Source of the DNA: a bacterium
Lineage (GTDB): Bacteria > Planctomycetota > Phycisphaerae > Phycisphaerales > SM1A02
Direction of reading: 5' to 3'
NCBI GenBank assembly: GCA_029977865.1
Contig: JAPOKA010000003.1
Location: forward strand, 34,668 to 82,551
Length of the DNA stretch: 47,884 bases
This document shows positions 24,922 through 32,866 of this stretch, one piece after another. The notes under the pieces were generated by a model. The model did not search any database and was not told the origin of the DNA. It saw only the letters and a list, made by a program, of their open reading frames with translations. A program made the translations under genes and the position numbers. Each line of letters opens with the position of its first letter. Position 1 is the stretch's first letter.

Positions 24922-25659
24922 ATGATGAAGATCGCCAATCGCCTGCTGCAGCGGACCCTCGGGCTTCGCCTCACCCGAAATCCGCCGAGCCGCAACGACT
25001 CGTTCGAGGACGAGATCGGCCTGTTCAGGCTCCTCCTCGAGCGTCAGATGGCCACCCGGCCGATCGAGACCATCGTTCAGATCGGCGCCAACGACGGCCT
25101 CGCCCACGACCCCATCTCATGGCTGCTCGACTGCTCATCCGCGAAGGCGGTGCTGGTCGAGCCGGTGCCCGAGGCGTTCGAGCGTCTGACGGCGCTGCGA
25201 TCGTCCCGGCCCAACACCACCCTGCTGCAGGCGGCCATCGCCGACCGCGACGGCGAGATCGAGTTCTGGACCGCTCGCCACCAGGATCCGGAGTCTGAAG
25301 GGCAATGCAGCCTGTATTCGTCGATCGACCGCGGATTCGTCGAGCGGCAGCTGAAGCGGTACTCGCCCGACGCCTCGGCGGTGCCGGTGCGGGTTGCCGC
25401 CATGACCGCGGCAACCCTCTGCAGGAACCACCTCTCGGGACCGATCGATCTGCTTCAGGTCGATGTCGAAGGTCGCGATGCGGAGGTCGTGCACCAGTTC
25501 CTCGACGCCGGGTCGCAGCCGATGTTGATCCACTACGAGCACCACCATCTCTCCTGGGAGGAGGACCTGCGACTGTTGCGCCGATTCATCGACACCGGAT
25601 ATCGCCGCGCTCGCATCGGAATCGACACCCTGGCGATGCGGCCCGATGCTGCGGCCTGA
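24922..25659 (+). CDS. FkbM-family methyltransferase
   Basis: 245 residues. The SAM-binding motif VQIGANDG is at 52-59, with VLVEPVPEAFERL as the acidic strand-2 motif and DLLQVDVEGRDAEVVHQFL the characteristic FkbM VDVEGxExxVL region. FkbM enzymes O-methylate sugars or natural products, often in surface polysaccharide clusters; here it stands alone. A GGAGGAG at ideal distance selects this start. It converges on the amylase gene. Confidence 0.88.
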   Translation: MMKIANRLLQRTLGLRLTRNPPSRNDSFEDEIGLFRLLLERQMATRPIETIVQIGANDGLAHDPISWLLDCSSAKAVLVEPVPEAFERLTALRSSRPNTTLLQAAIADRDGEIEFWTARHQDPESEGQCSLYSSIDRGFVERQLKRYSPDASAVPVRVAAMTAATLCRNHLSGPIDLLQVDVEGRDAEVVHQFLDAGSQPMLIHYEHHHLSWEEDLRLLRRFIDTGYRRARIGIDTLAMRPDAAA

Positions 25660-25730
25660 CCGCACTCGTCGCGCGGCGATGCCGCCCTCGGTCGAGGAGC
25701 AACTCGCGGTGGTCGATTCCTTGAGAAGGA

Positions 25731-28190
25731 CTACGGCCCCGTCGCCCACACCCGTCCCGAGACCGGCGGGATCACCAGTTCGGGGAAGCGATCGGGTTCG
25801 TCGGCTGGATGGTGGTGGCCGAAGACGAGCTTCCAATCGCCCTCCATTGCCGCCAGTCCCGGCACCGAGACCGTCGCCTGGCGATCGGAAGCGTTGAGGG
25901 CGACGAGCACCTTCTCCGCGCCGAGCTCGCGCAGGAAGACCCAGACGTCCTGCTCGTCGTCGGCAAGCAGGGTCTGGAAGGAGCCTCGCCGCAACGCCGG
26001 GAAGCGATTCCGCAGCGCCGTTGCGCGGCGATAGAACTCCAACTGCTCGTCCATCACCTGGTTCTCGTCGGGATCCTCGTAGGGTTCGAGGTCCTTCCAG
26101 AGCATCGGCTTGCGGTTGTTGGGGTCGTCGGAGCCCCACATCCCGACCTCGTCGCCGTAGTAGACCATCGGCGCACCGACGTAGGTCATCTGCAGCAGCG
26201 CGAGCAGGCGCACCCTTCGATACACCTCCGCGGCGGGCTTGCCGGCGTCGTAGGCGGCGCCGTCCTGCTCGCGGTTGCCGCGGTCGTATTCGCGATCGGG
26301 ATTGGCGAGCATCGACACGATGCGGTCGGTGTCGTGGCTGTCGAGGAGGTTCATGAGGCAGTAGGTCACCTCCGCCGGGTAGGCCAGCCGCAGTTCGGCA
26401 AGACGGCGGTCCAGTTCGCTCGGCGTGATCTTCCCGGCGCGATGACCGACCCAGGCGATCGCCGCCTCCGCGAAGGGATAGTTCATCACCGCGTCGAAGC
26501 TGCGGCCGTCGAGCCATTCGTCGGCCCGCTTCCAGATCTCGCCGGAGATGTAGGCGTCTGGGTTGATCGCCTTCACGAACTTGCGCCACTCGATCCAGAA
26601 GGGAAGCGGGATCTCGTTGGGCACATCGAGCCGCCAGCCGTCGATGCCGTCGGAGGGATCGCCGTCGCCGTCGGGGTCCATCCAGCGTCTGGTCACGTCG
26701 TAGATGTGCCGCAGCGCGGTGGCGCTGGCGAGGCCGGACTCGCTCTTCGCGAACGCGGGCAGGTCGCCGAAGCCGGCCCAGCCGTCGTACTCGAAGGGAT
26801 CCCAGTTGCGCACCGCGAACCAGTCGGCGAAGGGCGAGCCCTGGCCGCGACGACGCACATCGAGGAAGGCCGGGTGGTTCGCGCCGACATGGTTGAAGAC
26901 GCCGTCGAGGATCACCCGGAATCCGCGGGCCTTCGCGGCCTTCAGAAACTCGAGGAAGACCCGATCGCTTCCGGTCCAGGTCCAGGTGGAGTCGTCGAGC
27001 AGGTTCTCGACCGCCGCCGCTCCCGCGTAGTCGCCGACCACGCCGTAGTGCTCGTCGATGTGGACGTAGTTGGTGGCGTTGTACTTGTGGTGGCTCGGCG
27101 ACTGGAAGACCGGATTGAGGTAGAGCGCGGTGACGCCGAGCTCCTTCAGGTAGTCGAGCTTGTCGATGAGCCCCTGAAAGTCGCCGCCGTAGAGCCGTCC
27201 GAAGACGAAGTAGCTGTAGAAGCTCTGCCCGTCGCGGCCCTCCCAGACGCTCGGGGCGTACCACTCGCTCGTCCAGGGCCGCACCGGATCCGGATCGTTG
27301 GCGGTGGTGCCGTTGCGGAAGCGATCGACCATGATCTGGTACCAGATCGCATCCTTCGCCCAGTCGGGCGTGCGCACCGCGGGGGCGCCGCCGTGCTCGA
27401 GCGAGTAGACCTCGGAGGTGCGTGCGGTCATCGAGCCGTCCTTGAGGATGAAGAGGTATCGCCCCGCGCGGGCCGTGGGCGGCAGGGTCGCCTCCCACCA
27501 GGTGAAGCGGGCGTCGTGGCCCGCGACATGCATCGGAAAGGACCCGTCGTCCTCGGTGAGGCACTCGACCTGCTGCACGTCGTCGCGCAGGACGCGAAGC
27601 CGCACCATGGTCTCTCCGTCGGCGAGGGCCTGGCGGAAGATCGGCCGCGCCGGATCGTGCCGCACCGCGAACGACTCGATCACCCCGTCGCCGACCTGAG
27701 CCGCGACATCGCCCTCCTCAAGGAGCGCCTCGCGGCCGAGCAGGACGACCGAGTTCGATCCGCCGTGCCCGTCGTCTTCTCCGCGGCCGTTGCGGGGATC
27801 GGCATGCCAGCGCACCGCGCCATCGGCATCGCGGGTCACGAACTTGTAGAGGTGCACCCCCGGCGGAAGATCGGCCACGCCGAGCCAGAGATGGCCAAGC
27901 CGCCGCATCGGAACGGCGTTGATGTTCCACTCGTTGAAGCTCCCCGCAAGATGGGCCTCGCGGGTCCCCTCGGGCGCCTCGAAGCGGAAGAAGCAGCGCC
28001 AGGATCCGTCGTCGCGCCGGGTCGCGGTGACCGAGGCCGGAACGAGCGCTCGCTCGGGACCCTCGCTCTTCGCGAGCGTCGGCACCTCCGGCGGGAAGAT
28101 CGCCGCCGGCGGATCGTCCGCGGAGGCCATCGGCACGGTCGGGACCACGGCGAGGGCGGCCACCGCGATCCGTAGGATGCATGCCCGCAT
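25731..28190 (-). CDS. Exported GH13 alpha-amylase (neopullulanase/cyclomaltodextrinase type)
   Basis: 819 residues. Signal peptide (residues 1-24, ending MASADD) and a CBM48-like domain with HLAGSFNEWN (80-89) precede a second beta domain (about 165-262). The GH13 barrel has region I DGVFNH (429-434), region II DGWRLDVPNE with nucleophile D522, region III YISGEIW with acid/base E551, and region IV LLDSHD with D620. It hydrolyses alpha-1,4 (and perhaps alpha-1,6) glucan outside the cytoplasm. It is divergent from the transporter fusion gene, 67 bp apart, consistent with making its substrate. An extension upstream of 28190 would not give a signal peptide. Confidence 0.92.
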   Translation of the reverse strand: MRACILRIAVAALAVVPTVPMASADDPPAAIFPPEVPTLAKSEGPERALVPASVTATRRDDGSWRCFFRFEAPEGTREAHLAGSFNEWNINAVPMRRLGHLWLGVADLPPGVHLYKFVTRDADGAVRWHADPRNGRGEDDGHGGSNSVVLLGREALLEEGDVAAQVGDGVIESFAVRHDPARPIFRQALADGETMVRLRVLRDDVQQVECLTEDDGSFPMHVAGHDARFTWWEATLPPTARAGRYLFILKDGSMTARTSEVYSLEHGGAPAVRTPDWAKDAIWYQIMVDRFRNGTTANDPDPVRPWTSEWYAPSVWEGRDGQSFYSYFVFGRLYGGDFQGLIDKLDYLKELGVTALYLNPVFQSPSHHKYNATNYVHIDEHYGVVGDYAGAAAVENLLDDSTWTWTGSDRVFLEFLKAAKARGFRVILDGVFNHVGANHPAFLDVRRRGQGSPFADWFAVRNWDPFEYDGWAGFGDLPAFAKSESGLASATALRHIYDVTRRWMDPDGDGDPSDGIDGWRLDVPNEIPLPFWIEWRKFVKAINPDAYISGEIWKRADEWLDGRSFDAVMNYPFAEAAIAWVGHRAGKITPSELDRRLAELRLAYPAEVTYCLMNLLDSHDTDRIVSMLANPDREYDRGNREQDGAAYDAGKPAAEVYRRVRLLALLQMTYVGAPMVYYGDEVGMWGSDDPNNRKPMLWKDLEPYEDPDENQVMDEQLEFYRRATALRNRFPALRRGSFQTLLADDEQDVWVFLRELGAEKVLVALNASDRQATVSVPGLAAMEGDWKLVFGHHHPADEPDRFPELVIPPVSGRVWATGP

Positions 28191-28257
28191 GAGCGACGCC
28201 ACGCCATCGCAGCGCCACGAGGCGACGTCACCCTTCTCGCGCCGCGGGGTGTTGGGC

Positions 28258-30666
28258 ATGGCCGCGATGATACTGAGGCTCGCGCTGCTCGCCGCGGCGG
28301 TGGCGCTGGTCGCCTGGAGTCTTTGGCGAGTGGGCGTGCGCGAACTCGGCGGCATGATCGAGCGCGCCTCGGGCAGCTCCGGCGAGCAGGTCGAACTGGT
28401 GGTGATGCACTGGTCGGGCGACGGCGGACCGGAGGAGGACGCCATCGTCGAGGAGTCGCTCGAGCGCTTCGAAGCGGAGCATCCGGGAATCCGCGTGCGT
28501 CGGGTCAATCCCGGCGATGCGGGCAGCTTCTACACCAAGCTGCAGACCATGCTTGTCGCCGGCGAGCCGCCGGACGTCTTCTACGTCGGGGCCGAGCGGC
28601 TCGCGAACTTCGCAGAACTGGGCCTGCTGGCCGAGCTCGACGAGTTCGTCGCCGCGGAGACTTCAGAAGCGCCCGACACCGCGCTCGATCTCGCGGACTT
28701 CTTTCCCGCGACGGTCGACGCCTTTCGCTACGACGGCGCCCGGGTCGGCGGCGGATCGCTCTACGGCATCCCCAAGGACTTCACCACCGTCGGCTTCTAT
28801 CTCAACCTCGACCTCTTCAAGAAGGCCGGCATCGCAGTGCCGGGCGACGACTGGACCTGGGATGAATTCATCGAGATCGCCCGGCGGCTCGGCGAGGTGC
28901 CCGAGGCGACCGGCGCCGAGTTCGTGACCTGGCCCTTCGTGGTGCGCACCTACCTCTGGACCGAGGGCGTCGACGTGATCGGCGACGACTTCGACGACCT
29001 GCGCTTCGACGATCCCAAGGTGGTCGCGGCGCTCGAGCGGCTGCGGTCGTGGCGGCACGACGAGGAGAACACCCTCACCAGCGGACGCAGCCGCGTGGCG
29101 AGCGGCTCGGCGGTCTTCCAGACCGGTCGCGTGGGCATGGTGGGTCCGTTCGGACGCTGGGTGGTGCCGGCCTACTCGACGTTGACGCCCGATCCCGCGA
29201 AGCCCGACGGCGACATCCAGTTCGAGTGGGACTTCCGGCCGCTGCCCAAGGGCAGCGAACGTGCGAACGTGATCCTCACCGTCGCGTGGGCGATCGCCGA
29301 TCGCTGCGCCCACAAGCCCGAGGCGTGGGAGCTCGTCAAGTTCCTGACGAGCGCGGAGAACCAGGCCGCGCAGTCTCGGCTGGGCCTCGCGGTGCCCACC
29401 CGCCGCGCCGTCGCCGAGAGCGAGGCATTCCTCGACGCCTCGGTCCCGCCCGCGAACGACCGCGCCTACCTCGATGCGGCCGAGTTCGCGCGGGTGGCGG
29501 AGTGGCCGGTCGACCCGCGCTTCGAGCAGCTCTTCGGAAGCCGCATGGATCAGGGCCTGCGCAGCGGAGACCTCACCGTCGCCGAGGCCGCGGAGGACTT
29601 CGAGTCCAACTGGCGTCGCATTCGCGAGTCGCCGCTTGCGTCCGCCGATCGACCGAGCATGCCGTGGAACGCGCTCGCCCTTGCCGGGGCGATCGTCGCC
29701 GCGGCGATCGTCCTCTGGATCGCGGTGGTGCTTCGCCGCCGTCCCGGCGAGCCGCGGGCCGCTGCCGCCGAGGAGCGTGCGGGACTTCTGCTCGCCGCGC
29801 CGTGGCTCGTGGGCTTTGCGATCTTCATGGCCTTCCCGATCGCGATGAGCCTGGTGCTGTCGCTTGCCAAGTGGAACGGCATGTCGACCCTCGGCGAGGC
29901 ATCCTTCGTCGGCTTCGACAACTACCGCGAACTCCTCGTCCACGATCGCCGCATGCACACGAGCCTTCGCGTCACCGCCTACTACGCCCTGCTCGCGGTG
30001 CCGCTTGGGCAGGTGGTGGCGCTTGCCGCGGCGATCCTCCTCAACACCAAGGTTCCGCTGATCGGCACCTTCCGCGCGGCGCTCTACCTGCCGAGCGTGC
30101 TCGCCGGCGTCGGCACCGCGGTCTTGTGGCGCTGGGTCTTCGACGGCGAGAACGGCCTCATGAACGCGGCGCTCGCGCCGCTCGTCGCGCCCTTCGGCCT
30201 CGAGCCGCCGCAGTGGTTCGGCGCCGACGCGGCCTGGGCCGGCCCGCCCGCCTTCGCGATCATGAGCCTCTGGACCGTCGGCGGCAGCATGCTCATCTAT
30301 CTCGCGGGGCTGCAGGGAATCCCCAAGGACCTGCACGAGGCGGCGTCGATCGACGGCGCCGGCGCGTGGCGGCGGTTCCGAAGCGTGACCCTGCCGATGC
30401 TCTCGCCGGTCATCCTCTTCAACCTCATCGTCTCGGTGATCGGTTCGTTCCAGGTCTTCACCCAGGCCTTCGTCATGACCGGCGGCGAGCCCGGCGACCT
30501 GACCCGCTTCTACGTGCTCTACCTCTTCAACCTCGGCTTCGAGAGCTACGAGATGGGCTACGCCTCGGCGATGGCGTGGATCCTGCTTCTGGTGGTGCTG
30601 GCGATGACGACGCTGCTGCTTCGCGGAAGCCGCGGATTCGTCCACTACGAGGGGCTCAAGGCATGA
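28258..30666 (+). CDS. ABC sugar transporter: binding protein fused to MalF-type permease
   Basis: 802 residues. A membrane anchor (about 4-22) without a lipobox Cys leads into a carbohydrate-type solute-binding domain (about 40-450; VELVVMHWSGDGGPEEDAIVE, PPDVFYVGAERLANFAELGLL, DWTWDEFIEIARRLG). A second helix (about 470-490, ending VVLRRRPGE) returns the chain to the cytoplasm, and a MalF-type permease follows (ERAGLLLAAPWLVGFAIF; EAA loop near 692-712, EAASIDGAGAWRRFRSVTLP). Topology is consistent: binding domain outside, permease in the membrane. Binding protein and permease are normally separate polypeptides in this family (CUT1). No ATPase is nearby. The start is uncertain between 28258 and an ATG at 28189. 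Confidence 0.92.
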   Translation: MAAMILRLALLAAAVALVAWSLWRVGVRELGGMIERASGSSGEQVELVVMHWSGDGGPEEDAIVEESLERFEAEHPGIRVRRVNPGDAGSFYTKLQTMLVAGEPPDVFYVGAERLANFAELGLLAELDEFVAAETSEAPDTALDLADFFPATVDAFRYDGARVGGGSLYGIPKDFTTVGFYLNLDLFKKAGIAVPGDDWTWDEFIEIARRLGEVPEATGAEFVTWPFVVRTYLWTEGVDVIGDDFDDLRFDDPKVVAALERLRSWRHDEENTLTSGRSRVASGSAVFQTGRVGMVGPFGRWVVPAYSTLTPDPAKPDGDIQFEWDFRPLPKGSERANVILTVAWAIADRCAHKPEAWELVKFLTSAENQAAQSRLGLAVPTRRAVAESEAFLDASVPPANDRAYLDAAEFARVAEWPVDPRFEQLFGSRMDQGLRSGDLTVAEAAEDFESNWRRIRESPLASADRPSMPWNALALAGAIVAAAIVLWIAVVLRRRPGEPRAAAAEERAGLLLAAPWLVGFAIFMAFPIAMSLVLSLAKWNGMSTLGEASFVGFDNYRELLVHDRRMHTSLRVTAYYALLAVPLGQVVALAAAILLNTKVPLIGTFRAALYLPSVLAGVGTAVLWRWVFDGENGLMNAALAPLVAPFGLEPPQWFGADAAWAGPPAFAIMSLWTVGGSMLIYLAGLQGIPKDLHEAASIDGAGAWRRFRSVTLPMLSPVILFNLIVSVIGSFQVFTQAFVMTGGEPGDLTRFYVLYLFNLGFESYEMGYASAMAWILLLVVLAMTTLLLRGSRGFVHYEGLKA

Positions 30667-31535
30667 GGCCCGCGAAGGCGATCCCCTTCCTGCTGCTTGC
30701 CGCCTTCACGGTGGTGACGGTCTTCCCGCTCTGGTGGATGCTGGTGGTGAGTCTCGAGACCCCCGCCAACGCCGGTGCTGCGATCGTCGGCGGAGGCGAG
30801 GTGATGAAGCTCTGGCCGTCGAGTCCGCAGTGGCACAACTATGCCGAGGCGATCGGCGAGATGGGAAGCCGCCAGTCGGAGGGATGGGGCGAAGGCTTCC
30901 AGGATGCCCTCGCGAACTCGACGGTGATCACGGTGCTGGTCACCGTCGGCACCATCCTCTCCTCGAGCCTCGTCGGCTTCGCCTTCGCGCGGGTTCGCTT
31001 TCGCGGTCGTCGCGGGCTCTTCCTGCTCATGCTCGCGACCATGATGCTGCCCGGCCAGGTCACCATGATCCCGCTCTTCCTTCTGTTCCGAAGCCTCGGC
31101 TGGATCGACACCATGCTGCCGCTCGTCGTGCCGGCGTTCTTCGGCAGCGCGTTCTTCGTCTTCATGTATCGCCAGTTCATCGCCCAGGTGCCCGAGGCGC
31201 TCGTCGAGGCGGCCCGCATCGACGGCCTCGGCTGGCTCGGGATCTGGTGGCGGATCATGCTGCCCTTGTGCCGGCCGGTCACCGCGATCGTCGCGGTCTT
31301 CACCTTCATCTGGACCTGGAACGACTTCCTCGGCCCGCTGATCTACCTGCAGCGCGAGGAGTCGATGACGCTTGCGGTCGCCTTGAACGGCTTCCGGAAC
31401 CAGTACGGCAACCTCGAACGGGTGCATCTGCTCATGGCGGCGAGCCTGGTGACCATGGTCCCGTGCATCCTGCTCTTCATGGGCGCGCAGAAGCAGTTCA
31501 TCGAGGGAATCGGCTCCGGCGCCGTCAAGGGCTGA
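30663..31535 (+). CDS. ABC sugar permease, MalG type
   Basis: 290 residues, six hydrophobic helices. LLLAAFTVVTVFPLWWMLVVS is the usual first helix; EALVEAARIDGLGWLGIWWRI is the EAA loop that docks the ATPase, followed by LPLCRPVTAIVAVFTFIWTWN and FLGPLIYL. It is the second membrane subunit beside the fusion protein, with which it would form the channel. The start overlaps the upstream stop by 4 bp (ATGA). The ATP-binding subunit is missing from the window; CUT1 systems often share an MsmX-type ATPase from elsewhere (known for Bacillus). Confidence 0.94.
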   Translation: MRPAKAIPFLLLAAFTVVTVFPLWWMLVVSLETPANAGAAIVGGGEVMKLWPSSPQWHNYAEAIGEMGSRQSEGWGEGFQDALANSTVITVLVTVGTILSSSLVGFAFARVRFRGRRGLFLLMLATMMLPGQVTMIPLFLLFRSLGWIDTMLPLVVPAFFGSAFFVFMYRQFIAQVPEALVEAARIDGLGWLGIWWRIMLPLCRPVTAIVAVFTFIWTWNDFLGPLIYLQREESMTLAVALNGFRNQYGNLERVHLLMAASLVTMVPCILLFMGAQKQFIEGIGSGAVKG

Positions 31536-31566
31536 TCCCGCCCGCGACCCCGTACACTTCCGCCCC

Positions 31567-32757
31567 ATGCCGCTTGCACCGATTCCAGAGATCCTCGAGG
31601 AACTCCGCGATGGTCGCGTGATCGTGCTGGTCGACGACGAGCAGCGCGAGAACGAGGGCGACTTCGTGGTGGCGGCCGAGAAGATGACGCCCGAACTGGT
31701 GAACTTCCTCACCCGCGTCGGCGGCGGCTACCTCTGCGTGGCGCTTGCGGGATCGATCTGCGATCGCCTGAACCTCGCCCCGCAGGTCGCGGTGAACACG
31801 AGCCTCCGCACCACGCCCTTCACCGTCTCGATCGACGGACATCCGCGGCATGGCGTCGGCACCGGGATCTCGGCACGGGACCGTGCGACCACCATTCGCA
31901 TGCTGCTCGATCCGGCCATGAAGCCCGACGACTTCGTGCGGCCGGGCCACATCAACCCGCTCCGCGCCCGCGACGGCGGCGTGCTGGTGCGAACCGGGCA
32001 GACCGAGGGATCGGTCGATCTCTGCAAGCTCGCCGGACTCGCTCCCGCCGCGGCCATCATCGAGATCGTCAAGACCGACGGCGAGATGGCCCGCATGGGC
32101 GACCTCGAGGCGATCTGCGCCGAGCACGGACTCAAGATGTGCTCGGTCGAGCAGGTGATCGAGCACCGCCTCGCCCGCGAACACCTCGTCGAGCGGATCG
32201 ATCCGGTCGAAGGCGCCGAGATCGAGACGCCGCAGGGGCGCTTCCGCCTCTTCGCCTGGCGCAGCGCCATCGACGCGCTGCCGCATCTGGCGCTCACCTG
32301 CGGCGGCATCGGCCTTGCCGCACACCAGCCCGCCGAGGACGAGGCGGTCCTCGTGCGGATGCATCGCCGCGACCTTCTTGGCGACATCTTCGGCGTGTCC
32401 GGATCGAATGGATCGGTCTCGGGCGAGACCCTCCGGCAGTCGCTTGCGGCGATCGCCGCGGCCGGCCGCGGAGCGGTCGTCTACCTGCGGCCGGAGAGCG
32501 GCAGCCACGAACTCGCGGCGCGGCTGCAGCGGATCGAGCGTTCGGGCGACGACCCCGATCGACCCGACCTCACCCGGGGCGATGGCATCGGCGCCAAGGC
32601 GATGCCGATGGACCAGCGCGAGTTCGGGATCGGCGGGCAGATCCTGCGCGATCTCGGCATTCGCAGACTGCGACTCCTGACCAACCACCCCGGCACCACG
32701 CGACCGGGGCTCCACGGTTTCGGACTCGAGATCGTCGAGGAGGTTCCGATCGGGTAG
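31567..32757 (+). CDS. ribBA: RibBA-like: DHBP synthase with degenerate GTP cyclohydrolase II domain
   Basis: 396 residues. The N-terminal half (1-205) is 3,4-dihydroxy-2-butanone-4-phosphate synthase: VLVDDEQRENEGDFV, then TPFTVSIDGHPRHGVGTGISA, RPGHINPLRARDGGVL. The usual GHTEAxxDL is GQTEGSVDL, so the metal-linked His is Gln145. The second half keeps MDQREFGIGGQILRDLG and LLTNHPG but loses all three zinc cysteines: the positions fall on D269, S280 and G282 (RMHRRDLLGD, GVSGSNGS). The RGIGL catalytic region is also lost. It therefore resembles RibBX-type proteins with an inactive GCH2 part. It follows the permease gene by 31 bp. Confidence 0.93.
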   Translation: MPLAPIPEILEELRDGRVIVLVDDEQRENEGDFVVAAEKMTPELVNFLTRVGGGYLCVALAGSICDRLNLAPQVAVNTSLRTTPFTVSIDGHPRHGVGTGISARDRATTIRMLLDPAMKPDDFVRPGHINPLRARDGGVLVRTGQTEGSVDLCKLAGLAPAAAIIEIVKTDGEMARMGDLEAICAEHGLKMCSVEQVIEHRLAREHLVERIDPVEGAEIETPQGRFRLFAWRSAIDALPHLALTCGGIGLAAHQPAEDEAVLVRMHRRDLLGDIFGVSGSNGSVSGETLRQSLAAIAAAGRGAVVYLRPESGSHELAARLQRIERSGDDPDRPDLTRGDGIGAKAMPMDQREFGIGGQILRDLGIRRLRLLTNHPGTTRPGLHGFGLEIVEEVPIG

Positions 32758-32866
32758 GTGGACGAGCCGCGCCGTGGCCCGCCGTGCGACCTGCGAGTCG
32801 AACCGCGACCGCATCTCGAACATGCCCCGCAGCAACTCGCAGCCCGCCGCCGCTAGCATCGGGCCC

